DNA of 64,000 nucleotides, from assembly GCA_947498985.1 (NCBI GenBank), contig CANMMF010000002.1, positions 558,001-622,000 on the forward strand. Reading direction: 5' to 3'. This DNA comes from an uncultured Paracoccaceae bacterium. GTDB taxonomy: Bacteria; Pseudomonadota; Alphaproteobacteria; Rhodobacterales; Rhodobacteraceae. Below, piece after piece: positions 55,279-63,119 of the stretch. Each line of letters begins with the position of its first letter. The first letter of the stretch is position 1. The notes beneath the pieces were generated by a model that ran no database searches, was not told where the DNA came from, and saw only the letters and a list, made by a program, of their open reading frames with translations. A program made the translations under genes and the position numbers.

Positions 55279-55545
55279 ATGATCGCTCTTGCGCGGTTGC
55301 TCGTCGTCGGATTCCTGGTTCTGACAGTGGTCTATATCTGCCTGTCGCTCTATTCGCGCGCGATGCGCCGGGCCAAACTCAGGACCTGGTGGGTCGAGGC
55401 GGGCCGCCCGGGCGACGAGGAAAGCTATGTCGAAAAGGGGCTGGCGGAATATGACGGCTCGCTCCGGCGCAAGCTGATCCTCGGCGTTTATGTCGTGCCT
55501 CTTTGCCTGATGGGGCTTATCCTCTATCTCACCAACTTCTACTGA
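55279..55545 (+). CDS. small membrane protein of unknown function
   Basis: An 88-residue protein with an N-terminal (about 2-22) and a C-terminal (about 68-87) membrane helix flanking a charged middle (RAKLRTWWVEAGRPGDEESY). AAAGGGGA precedes ATG 55279. It lies between the three-helix protein and the DUF1523 gene. Confidence 0.75.
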   Translation: MIALARLLVVGFLVLTVVYICLSLYSRAMRRAKLRTWWVEAGRPGDEESYVEKGLAEYDGSLRRKLILGVYVVPLCLMGLILYLTNFY

Positions 55546-55574
55546 TCCCGAAACGCGCTGCGAAAGGACCCGGC

Positions 55575-56192
55575 ATGTCATACGTGAAATGGACTTTCAT
55601 CATCGTGTTCTGGGGGCTGGTGGCGGGTTTTCTCCACTATACGCTGCCGCAGCACGACGTCGCGCGGATCACCGACACCTATGAAAAACGCGTCGATCCC
55701 GGCGAGAACAGCTGGTTCTGGGCGCAGCCCGATGTCGGCAGCGACGGCACCATGCTCAGCCGCGATGTGTTCTTCATCCAGACCCGCCGGGCCGATGACA
55801 GCGTGATGGTCTATCGCAACGAGGATACCGGCTGGGGCTGGCCGCCCTATTTCAAATTCGACACGTCCAACCTGCAGGCCGAGGCGGCGGATCTGCGGTC
55901 CACCGCGGGCACGCCGCAATGGGTGGTGATCCGCCATTACGGCTGGCGCAACGAGCTCATCTCGATCTTCCCCAACGCGATCTCCGTGCGCCCGGTCGAG
56001 GGGCCCGATGTCACGATCATCCCGTGGATCAATATCGTGATCCTGACGGTGCTGGCGGCGCTCTTCTGGGCGATCTGGGTGCGCTGGCGCCGATTCCGCG
56101 AAGCGCGGATCGATCCGACCCTGGAAAACGTTGGCGACCGGATCGACGATGGCGGCTCGCGCCTGCGCAACTGGTTCGGCCGCAAGACCTGA
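55575..56192 (+). CDS. DUF1523 family protein
   Basis: A 205-residue protein with an N-terminal membrane helix (about 5-22) and a C-terminal one (about 150-170; WINIVILTVLAALFWAIWVRW). The central part YTLPQHDVARITDTYEKRVD and RDVFFIQTRRADDSVMVYRN is characteristic of DUF1523, known mainly in alphaproteobacteria; function unknown. GAAAGGACC precedes the start. Confidence 0.88.
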   Translation: MSYVKWTFIIVFWGLVAGFLHYTLPQHDVARITDTYEKRVDPGENSWFWAQPDVGSDGTMLSRDVFFIQTRRADDSVMVYRNEDTGWGWPPYFKFDTSNLQAEAADLRSTAGTPQWVVIRHYGWRNELISIFPNAISVRPVEGPDVTIIPWINIVILTVLAALFWAIWVRWRRFREARIDPTLENVGDRIDDGGSRLRNWFGRKT

Positions 56193-56237
56193 TCCACGGC
56201 TGGCGCAACGCTGCTGTCCTGGCACGCAGGTCTGCTG

Positions 56238-56335
56238 CTTCTTTGGGCCTGAAATATCCCGGGGGGGTCAGGGGGGCAGCGCCCCCCTCGCGCGCCGCAG
56301 GCGCGCGCGGATCGGATCGCCGAAGGCGATCCGAC
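56238..56335. repeat. intergenic GC-hairpin element, family R, copy 3, with two extra hairpins
   Basis: Read on the minus strand, the core CCCGGGATATTTC and GCCCAAAGAAGC recurs. It is followed on the plus strand by GGGGGGC-A-GCGCCCCCC, a GCGCGCC-GCA-GGCGCGC stem and CGGATCGCC-GAA-GGCGATCCG, three stable hairpins in about 70 bases between convergent genes. Confidence 0.6.
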
Positions 56336-56345
56336 ACCGGCGGCG

Positions 56346-57218
56346 TCACCGCTTGCCGTAATAGAGCCCGACCACGTGCTCGGCTTCCGCAAAGAAAAGC
56401 CAACGGGCGACGAACACACCCGCGACATGACTCAGCACCGCCGCAAGCGCCAGGATATGGTGAAACGGCAGCAGCAACAGCACCACCGGCAGAGCCATCA
56501 TCAGCGCCAGCGCAATGAGCCGCAGTTTCTGCGCATGTTTGCGCCCGACCACATGCACCATCTCGCGCAGCAGGTAATTCGAGCCGGTGTGCGGCGGCTC
56601 GAAACTGCGCACGGCGCCGATCCCGCCAAGCCCGGTGGCGCTGGCCAGATCCGTGCCGGAGGCCGCCAGCCGCTTGTCGCCGTCGCGCCACCACCACATC
56701 TGCAGACCGCCCGCGATCAGCAGCAGCACCATGGCGATGCTCACCCGCCCCGACAGCAGCGCGCCGCCGGCCAGCGACAGCGTCAGAAACAGCGCCGAGG
56801 TGGACCAGTGGTGCCAGCGCGGCACGGTCTTGAGCTGCGCGTAGATCATCGACGTCGTATAGACCGTCACGACGCTCAGCCACGCGCCGAGCCAGCCCAG
56901 CACCGCCACCCGCACTTCGCTGAAAATCAGCAGCAGCGCATAGAGCCCCATGACGGCAAACGCCGCCACTGCGCACCAGGCCTCGCGCGAGAGCCAGCTC
57001 GTCTGCCATTGCGTGAAGGCCTTGAGCGCCCGTTCGGGACGGCCGAGGTGGAAGGTCGACGAAATCAGTCCGGCCCCGGCAAGCCCGATGCCGATGGCGA
57101 AGAAGACAAACGCTGTCCAGCCGGTCGGAGGGGTGGCATCGATGCCCAGCCAGAACAGCAGACCGAAGCCCAGACCCGAGAGCGAGGTGAACGCGATGAT
57201 GGAGGCGGCTGGATGCAT
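56346..57218 (-). CDS. soeC: sulfite dehydrogenase membrane subunit SoeC (DmsC/NrfD type)
   Basis: A 290-residue protein with eight hydrophobic segments typical of DmsC-type quinone-reacting anchors (FTSLSGLGFGLLFWLGIDAT, STFHLGRPERALKAF). With SoeA and SoeB it oxidises sulfite to sulfate on the cytoplasmic side and feeds electrons to the quinone pool. ATG 57218 (MHPAASII) is a conventional N-terminus. The copy-2 23-bp hairpin lies before it. Confidence 0.9.
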   Translation of the reverse strand: MHPAASIIAFTSLSGLGFGLLFWLGIDATPPTGWTAFVFFAIGIGLAGAGLISSTFHLGRPERALKAFTQWQTSWLSREAWCAVAAFAVMGLYALLLIFSEVRVAVLGWLGAWLSVVTVYTTSMIYAQLKTVPRWHHWSTSALFLTLSLAGGALLSGRVSIAMVLLLIAGGLQMWWWRDGDKRLAASGTDLASATGLGGIGAVRSFEPPHTGSNYLLREMVHVVGRKHAQKLRLIALALMMALPVVLLLLPFHHILALAAVLSHVAGVFVARWLFFAEAEHVVGLYYGKR

Positions 57219-57245
57219 CAGGGGGCCTTTTCGACAGGGCGGAGC

Positions 57246-57268
57246 GGTGGGTTGAAAACCCACCCTAC
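57246..57268. repeat. 23-bp dispersed hairpin repeat, copy 2
   Basis: GGTGGGTT-GAA-AACCCACC plus CTAC: the exact inverted copy of 18164-18186. It lies between soeB and soeC, within the operon. Confidence 0.7.
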
Positions 57269-57297
57269 AGCGGACGGCGAGGGGGTGGCGGCGCGCA

Positions 57298-58047
57298 TCA
57301 GATCTTCTCCAGCGCGCGGTCGAGCCAGCCCAGAAAGCCTTTTGGCTCTTCGGCCACCGGGGTCAGGAAAGGTGCCAGCACATCGGTCTCCCCTTCCCAG
57401 CTGTCCTTGGGCCGCGGCGGCAGGTATTTGTTGGCGGGCCGCGCGCCCTGTTCGGGCATCAGGTCCATGCCGCCCCGCTCGGCCACCAACTGGCTGACCG
57501 CGCTTTCGGGATCCGAGAGGTCGCCGAAATGCCGCGCACCGGCGGGGCAGGTGCGCACGCAGGCGGGCACCCGGTCCTCTTCGGGCAGGTTCTCATTATA
57601 GATCCGGTCGACGCAGAGCGTGCATTTCTTCATCACCCCTTCCGCCTGATCGAGCTCGCGCGCGCCGTAAGGGCAGGCCCAGGCGCAGAGGCCGCAGCCG
57701 ATGCAGTCGCTTTCGTTGACCAGAACGATGCCGTCTTCGCTGCGCTTGTAGCTGGCACCGGTGGGGCAGACCGGCACGCAGGGCGCGTCCTCGCAATGCA
57801 GGCAGGATTTGGGAAAGTGGATGAGCTGGGCCGGGCCGGTCTCGGGCTGCACCTCATAGGAGTGGATCCGGTTCAGGAACGTGCCGCTGGGATCGCCGCC
57901 ATAAGGCTCCTGATCGCTGAGCGGCGCGCCGTAATTCTCCGTGTTCCAGCCTTTGCAGGAGGTCACGCAGGCATGGCAGCCGACGCAGGTGTCCAGATCG
58001 ATGACAAGGCCAAGCTGGCGGTCGGTGGATGCGGGCAGTTGCGTCAT
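57298..58047 (-). CDS. soeB: sulfite dehydrogenase iron-sulfur subunit SoeB
   Basis: A 249-residue protein with four [4Fe-4S] motifs (DTCVGCHACVTSCKGWN; SCLHCEDAPCVPVCPTGA; DCIGCGLCAWACPYGA; KCTLCVDRI, then PACVRTCPAGA), as in DmsB-type subunits. It transfers electrons from SoeA to SoeC. No Tat signal, so it is on the cytoplasmic side. The start overlaps the stop of a 53-aa reading frame by four bases. Confidence 0.95.
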   Translation of the reverse strand: MTQLPASTDRQLGLVIDLDTCVGCHACVTSCKGWNTENYGAPLSDQEPYGGDPSGTFLNRIHSYEVQPETGPAQLIHFPKSCLHCEDAPCVPVCPTGASYKRSEDGIVLVNESDCIGCGLCAWACPYGARELDQAEGVMKKCTLCVDRIYNENLPEEDRVPACVRTCPAGARHFGDLSDPESAVSQLVAERGGMDLMPEQGARPANKYLPPRPKDSWEGETDVLAPFLTPVAEEPKGFLGWLDRALEKI

Positions 58048-58205
58048 GTCTGGCCTCCGCGCAAAACGACCCGGAGCGGATCGAGAAAGGTGAGCGTTTC
58101 TTCCTGGGAAGGGTCCCAGGTGGCGACAAACCAGATGAAGGATGCCGCAACCGCCAGAAAGAAGAAGGCGATGGCAAAGAGGGTGAGTTTCATCATCTTC
58201 GTCAT
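58044..58205 (-). CDS. 53-aa single-pass membrane protein between soeA and soeB
   Basis: From ATG 58205: MTKMMKLTLFAIAFFFLAVA, then a helix-ending SFIWFVATWDPSQEET and a short tail LTFLDPLRVVLRGGQT, stop at 58044. One strong membrane helix (about 6-28). The stop overlaps the soeB start (ATGA), which is good evidence for translation. I know no family. It could be an assembly factor or extra subunit of the sulfite dehydrogenase. The ribosome site is weak. Confidence 0.65.
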   Translation of the reverse strand: MTKMMKLTLFAIAFFFLAVAASFIWFVATWDPSQEETLTFLDPLRVVLRGGQT

Positions 58206-58232
58206 GTGCGGCACCGGTTTGCAGATCTGTTC

Positions 58233-58294
58233 AGGGGGCGCTGCCCCCGTCCGCCGGAGGCGGACTCCCCCGGGATATTTTCAGCCCAAAGAAA
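58233..58294. repeat. intergenic GC-hairpin element, family R, copy 4
   Basis: GGGGGC-GCT-GCCCCC, then GTCCGCC-GGA-GGCGGAC, then CCCCCGGGATATTTT and CAGCCCAAAGAAAC. It lies between soeA and the small membrane gene, so both are transcribed through it. Confidence 0.65.
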
Positions 58295-58302
58295 CACGGA
58301 CA

Positions 58303-61131
58303 TCATGAGCCCACCTTCCAGCGCAACTCCGCAGGACCGGTGCCGACGGGAGAGCGGATGGCGTCGAATTCCGGCTGCACTTCGGCGGGCGGATCGGCCT
58401 TTTCCAGCCGCACCCGCAGGTCGAACCACGCCGCCTGCCCGGTGATCGGATCGGAGTTGGACCATCTGAGCCCGTCGCCCTTGGGCGGCAGCAGCTCGTG
58501 GATGAGGTGGTTGAGCAGGAAGCCTTTCGTGGCCTCGGGTGCGTCGCGGTCGAGCGCCCAGGCCCCCTTGCGCTTACCGATGGCGTTCCAGGTCCAGACC
58601 GTGTCGCGGTTGAGCGCGGCCATATGCGCCGCGGGCACGGTGATCGCGCCATGGCTGGAGGTCACGCGCACCCAGTCGCCGTCCGCAAGCCCCAGTTTCT
58701 CCCACCAGAAGGTGGGCACATAGAGCGGGTTTCGGCCGTGGATCTGGCGCAGCCAGGCGTTTTGCGTGCCCCAGCTGTGATACATCGCCATGGGCCGCTG
58801 GGTGAGCGCATGCACCGGGAAGGCCTCTGTGTCCTCGCGATCATCCGAGAGCGGCGGGTACCAGACCGGCAGCGGGTCCATCGTCTGTTTCAGGCGCTCG
58901 CGCAGATGTTCGGGCGGCTGGTGGGGTCCGTGCCCTTCGGCGGCCAGCTGAAAGCGGCGCAGCGGTTCGGAGTAAAGCTCGAAGATGTAAGGCGTCGGCG
59001 CGTCGTAGAGCCCCAGATCCACCGCCCAGTCCTGGTAGGCCATGTTCCAGGGCTTCATGAACTGCGCCTCGTCGGGGATGTGGAAGACCGAAAAGCCGCC
59101 GTTCTTGATGTAGCTGTCGATCTGCGCCTCGTTGGGGGCGCCACGGCCAGAGGTCAGCCCCTTGTCGCCCATCCGCCAACCCGAGAGCGGCCCGATCCCC
59201 GGCTTGCGCTGGTGATTGACGATGTAATCGGCGTAATCGGCATATTTCGCGGTGCCATCCTCGTTCACGAAGCCGGGCAGACCGAGCCGCGCGCCAAGAT
59301 CCACCAGCACCGACTGGAAGCCGCGCACATCGCGGTCGGGCTCGACCACCGGCCAGCGGATCGCATCGGCGGCGGCTTCGGGCTCCGAGATCGGGCGGTC
59401 GAGCAGCGAAATGCAGTCATGCCGCTCCAGATAGGTGGTGTCGGGCAGCACGAGATCGGCATAGGCCACCGTTTCAGAGCTGTAGGCGTCCGAGTAGATG
59501 ATATGCGGAATCACGTAGTCGCCGTTCTCGTCGGTGTCGGTCAGCATCTGCATGACCGCGGCGGTGTTCATCGACGAGTTCCACGCCATGTTCGCCATGT
59601 AGAGAAACAGCGTGTCGATCCTGTAAGGATCGCCGGCATGGGCGTTCGAGATCACCATATGCATCAGCCCGTGCGCGGATAGCGGGTTTTCCCAGGTATA
59701 GGCCTTGTCGATGCGGATGGGCTGGCCGTCCTTGGTCAGACCCAGATCGGCAGGCCCTTGCGGGTAGCCCAGATGCGGACCGTCGAGCGGCTTGCCGGGG
59801 GTCGCCATGAAATGCGGCCTGGGATGGGCGGAGGCCGGTTTGGGGTATGGCGGCTTGAAACGGAAGCCTCCGGGGGTTTCGACCGAGCCCAGCAGGATCT
59901 GCAGCACATGCAGCGCGCGGGCGGTCTGGAAGCCGTTGGAATGGGCCGAGATGCCGCGCATCGCGTGGAAGCTGACCGGGCGGCCGATCATCTTCTCGTG
60001 CCGCTCTCCGCGGAAATCGGTCCAGGGCTGGTCGATCTCGATGGCCTCGTCAAAGGCAACGCGGGCGATATCGGCGGCCAGATGACGGATCCGCGCGGGA
60101 TCGAGCCCGACCTGGGGGCCGACCACCTCGGGCGAATAGGCCGCGTCGAGATAGCGCTCGGCCATTTTCTGCATCACCGTCACGTGGCTTATGCCCGCGC
60201 GCCGGATATGCCCGCCAAGATCGGGTTTCACATCTGCGGCGTCAAATGCCGCGGGCTTGCCGGTGCGGCGGTCGATGACCTGCGGCTTGCCCTCCTCGTC
60301 GCGCAGGATCAGCCCGTATTCGGCGCTTTTGGGATCGCAATTGAGCAGCACCGGCGCATTGGTGAAGCGCGCGAGATAGTCGAGGTCGATCTTGCCCGCC
60401 TTCATCAGGCAATGCACCAGCGACAGGATAAAGAGCCCGTCGGTGCCCGGGGTGATGCCGATCCACTCATCCGCCACGGCGTTGTAACCGGTCCGGATCG
60501 GGTTCACGCCGACCACCCTGGCGCCGCGCTCTTTCAGGCGGCCGATGCCCATCTTGATCGGGTTGCTGTCATGGTCCTCGGCCACGCCGAAGATCATGAA
60601 AAGCTTCGTGCGGTCCCAGTCCGGGCTGCCGAATTCCCAGAACGCGCCGCCCATCGTGTAGATACCGCCCGCGGCCATGTTGACCGAGCAGAACCCGCCA
60701 TGGGCCGCGAAATTGGGGGTGCCGTAGGCCTGCGCCCAGAAACCGGTGAAGGATTGCGACTGATCGCGCCCGGTGAAAAAGGCGAGCTTCTCGGGCGCGG
60801 TGTCGCGGATCGGTTTCAGCCAGCTGACTGCAAGCTCCAGCGCCTCGTCCCAGGAGATCTCTTCAAATTCGCCGGAGCCGCGCGGGCCCACGCGTTTGAG
60901 CGGCGCGCGCAGCCGCGACGGTGCGTTGTGCTGCATGATGCCCGCGGCCCCCTTGGCGCAGAGCACACCCTTGTTGACCGGGTGATCCCTGTTGCCCTCG
61001 ATATAGGCGACCTTGCCGTCCTTCATGTGCACGTTGATGCCGCACCGGCAGGCGCACATGTAGCAGGTGGTCTTGCGCACCTCGTCCGAGACCTTTGGCG
61101 AAAGGTCGATCTTTGGCTGCTGAACGGTCAT
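58303..61131 (-). CDS. soeA: sulfite dehydrogenase molybdopterin subunit SoeA
   Basis: A 942-residue molybdopterin oxidoreductase of the DMSO-reductase family. The N-terminal [4Fe-4S] ligands are Cys23-x2-Cys26-x3-Cys30-x27-Cys58. There is no Tat signal (starts MTVQQPKIDLSPK), so unlike periplasmic dehydrogenases it works in the cytoplasm, as SoeA does. The molybdopterin domain (about 60-700) includes GRDQSQSFTGFW and FMIFGVAEDHDSNP; the C-terminal molydop-binding domain is about 780-930. Operon order is soeA, small ORF, soeB, soeC. GGGAGG precedes ATG 61131. Assignment to sulfite rests on these neighbours and the family. Confidence 0.93.
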   Translation of the reverse strand: MTVQQPKIDLSPKVSDEVRKTTCYMCACRCGINVHMKDGKVAYIEGNRDHPVNKGVLCAKGAAGIMQHNAPSRLRAPLKRVGPRGSGEFEEISWDEALELAVSWLKPIRDTAPEKLAFFTGRDQSQSFTGFWAQAYGTPNFAAHGGFCSVNMAAGGIYTMGGAFWEFGSPDWDRTKLFMIFGVAEDHDSNPIKMGIGRLKERGARVVGVNPIRTGYNAVADEWIGITPGTDGLFILSLVHCLMKAGKIDLDYLARFTNAPVLLNCDPKSAEYGLILRDEEGKPQVIDRRTGKPAAFDAADVKPDLGGHIRRAGISHVTVMQKMAERYLDAAYSPEVVGPQVGLDPARIRHLAADIARVAFDEAIEIDQPWTDFRGERHEKMIGRPVSFHAMRGISAHSNGFQTARALHVLQILLGSVETPGGFRFKPPYPKPASAHPRPHFMATPGKPLDGPHLGYPQGPADLGLTKDGQPIRIDKAYTWENPLSAHGLMHMVISNAHAGDPYRIDTLFLYMANMAWNSSMNTAAVMQMLTDTDENGDYVIPHIIYSDAYSSETVAYADLVLPDTTYLERHDCISLLDRPISEPEAAADAIRWPVVEPDRDVRGFQSVLVDLGARLGLPGFVNEDGTAKYADYADYIVNHQRKPGIGPLSGWRMGDKGLTSGRGAPNEAQIDSYIKNGGFSVFHIPDEAQFMKPWNMAYQDWAVDLGLYDAPTPYIFELYSEPLRRFQLAAEGHGPHQPPEHLRERLKQTMDPLPVWYPPLSDDREDTEAFPVHALTQRPMAMYHSWGTQNAWLRQIHGRNPLYVPTFWWEKLGLADGDWVRVTSSHGAITVPAAHMAALNRDTVWTWNAIGKRKGAWALDRDAPEATKGFLLNHLIHELLPPKGDGLRWSNSDPITGQAAWFDLRVRLEKADPPAEVQPEFDAIRSPVGTGPAELRWKVGS

Positions 61132-61185
61132 TGATATCCTCCCGGTCGATGCAGGCTAGAAAACGCCGCAGGCAAGGTAAAGGCG

Positions 61186-61204
61186 TTCCGCGCGCTGCGC
61201 GGAA
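61186..61204. terminator. hairpin between the exporter gene and soeA
   Basis: TTCCGCGC-GCT-GCGCGGAA, a perfect 8-bp stem in the 124-base gap. There is no clear U-run, so it may be a leaky terminator or processing site. Confidence 0.35.
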
Positions 61205-61255
61205 ACAAAACCGGCGTTCTTTGGAAAGCCGGAAGCGGGCGCGTCTGTTCGCGGC

Positions 61256-62005
61256 TCATGTAAGCACCAGCCGGGCCATCGCGGCAAATGCCAGCGCCAG
61301 CAGCAGGACAAGGCAGAACGGCTTGTAATAGGGCTCCCAGGCGGGGCGGAAGGCAAGCTTGCCGACCATCACGCCCAGCGCCGAAAACGGCGCGAGCGCC
61401 AGGCCGCGCAGCATCGCCTGCCAGGTCATGACCTCGAAGAGGACAAGCGTCACCATCGAGATGAGCGAGGACAGGAAAAGGTAGAGCACCAGCGATCCGC
61501 GCATTTGCCGCGCGGCAGATTCTCGGGCGAGCACGTAAAGCGCCACAACCATGCCGCCGACGCCTGCAATTCCGGTCACGATCCCAGACATCACGCCGGA
61601 ACCGTAAAGCCCCGGGCGCGTGGCCAGGAACCGCATGCGCACACGCGCGAGCTGCGCGGCAGCAAGCGCCATGATCACCAGAAGTGCGGCCAGTTTCGAC
61701 GGCTCCGGCGTCAGCCAGTTGGTGAGCCACAACCCGAGCGGCAGACCCGCCGCCGAGCCGATCACCAGCCCGTAGGTCACGCGTCGGTCGGCATCCTGCC
61801 AGCCGCCGCGCAGCATCAGCATCGAGGCGGTCATCTCCTGCCACCACAGGATCGGGATCATCTCGACCGGCGGCAGGAACAGCACGGCGACCGACATCGC
61901 CACCGCCGACAGCGCAAAGCCCGAAAACCCGCGCACCAGACCGGCCACAAAGCAGATCAGCCCGAGCCAGAGATAGACGCCCGGCGCGAGGGAGAGCGCG
62001 TTCAT
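61256..62005 (-). CDS. TauE/SafE (TSUP)-family anion exporter
   Basis: A 249-residue membrane protein with about eight helices; the N-terminal ICFVAGLVRGFSGFALSAVA and central GVMSGIVTGIAGVGGMVVAL are the paired TSUP signatures. In taurine-degrading bacteria such a protein exports sulfite or sulfoacetate. Its position between pta and soeA argues for sulfite. ATG 62005 (MNALSLAP) is preferred; an in-frame start at 62035 adds ten residues. Confidence 0.9.
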   Translation of the reverse strand: MNALSLAPGVYLWLGLICFVAGLVRGFSGFALSAVAMSVAVLFLPPVEMIPILWWQEMTASMLMLRGGWQDADRRVTYGLVIGSAAGLPLGLWLTNWLTPEPSKLAALLVIMALAAAQLARVRMRFLATRPGLYGSGVMSGIVTGIAGVGGMVVALYVLARESAARQMRGSLVLYLFLSSLISMVTLVLFEVMTWQAMLRGLALAPFSALGVMVGKLAFRPAWEPYYKPFCLVLLLALAFAAMARLVLT

Positions 62006-62066
62006 CACCGCGCATTCCACCCGCCTCGGGCACACCGCTCCGGATGACGTTTGGCCTGTGCCGCGC

Positions 62067-63083
62067 TCATGTCGCCCCCGTGGGCTGCGCGGCGGCTTGC
62101 AGAACCGTGACGGCGATCATGTTGACCACATCCTCGGTGGTGCAGCCGCGCGACAGATCGTTGGCGGGTTTGGCCAAGCCCTGCAGGACCGGCCCGATGG
62201 CCGTGCAGCCGCCGACGCGCTGCGCGATCTTGTAGCCGATATTGCCTGCGTCGAGATTGGGAAAGATCATCACATTGGCCTGCCCGGCAACCTCGGATCC
62301 CTTGGCCTTGGTCTGCCCGACCTCCGGCACGAACGCCGCGTCGAACTGCAGCTCTCCGTCGCTGGCGATCTCTGGGTGTCTCTCGCGCAGCAGGGCGGCG
62401 GCGTCGGTTACCCTGGTCACGTTGGGATGTGCAGCACTGCCCTTGGTGGAAAAGGACAGCATCGCCACTTTCGGAGTCTCGCCCAGCAAGGCGGTACAGG
62501 AGGCCGCGGATTGCGCGGCGATGGCGGCAAGCTCTGGCGCGCTGGGGTCGATCACCAGACCGCTGTCGGAAAAGATCATCGCCGCCCGGCCAGAGGCATG
62601 ATCTTGCGGCAGCACCATCAGGAAAAAGCTCGACACCAGATCGGCATCGGGCGCCTTGCCGATCACCTGCAGGGCCGCGCGCACGGTGTCGGAAGTGGTG
62701 GCCACAGCACCACCCACGGTGCCGTCCGCATGGCCCAGATGCACCAGCGTCGCGGCAAATACCAGCGGATCGCGCGCGGCGGTCGCGGCCTCGTCCGGGG
62801 TCATCCCCTTGTGCTTGCGGCGTTGATAAAAGGCCTCGCTGACCGCGTCGCGCAATGTCGAGCGGTCCGGATCCTCGATGCGCAGCCTCTCGGAAGGGAC
62901 CGCCCCCTGCGCGGTCAGTTCCGCGCGCACCACCGCATCGGTGCCCACGAGGATCACCGACGCGATCCGCGCATCAGCCGCAGCGATGGCGGCGGCCACA
63001 ACCCTGGGATCATGGCCTTCGCTCAGCGCGATGGTGGCGGGATGCGCCGCGGCCCGGCTCTGCAGATCGTCGAGAACCGTCAT
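62067..63083 (-). CDS. pta: phosphate acetyltransferase
   Basis: About 338 residues: the short PTA_PTB-type enzyme converting acetyl phosphate and CoA to acetyl-CoA. Visible motifs are ALSEGHDPRVVAAA, GTVGGAVATTSDTVRAALQV and MIFPNLDAGNIGYKIAQRVG. It lacks the DRTGG regulatory domain of long Pta. It directly follows xsc, whose product it consumes. The start is ATG 63083 (MTVLDDL) or ATG 63092. Confidence 0.94.
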   Translation of the reverse strand: MTVLDDLQSRAAAHPATIALSEGHDPRVVAAAIAAADARIASVILVGTDAVVRAELTAQGAVPSERLRIEDPDRSTLRDAVSEAFYQRRKHKGMTPDEAATAARDPLVFAATLVHLGHADGTVGGAVATTSDTVRAALQVIGKAPDADLVSSFFLMVLPQDHASGRAAMIFSDSGLVIDPSAPELAAIAAQSAASCTALLGETPKVAMLSFSTKGSAAHPNVTRVTDAAALLRERHPEIASDGELQFDAAFVPEVGQTKAKGSEVAGQANVMIFPNLDAGNIGYKIAQRVGGCTAIGPVLQGLAKPANDLSRGCTTEDVVNMIAVTVLQAAAQPTGAT

Positions 63084-63119
63084 GCGGCGCATCCCATTGT
63101 GCGCGTCAGCTCCACGCGC

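Noticed and set aside
59758-61134. Plus-strand frame of 458 codons
   Set aside because: Antisense to soeA with no family resemblance.
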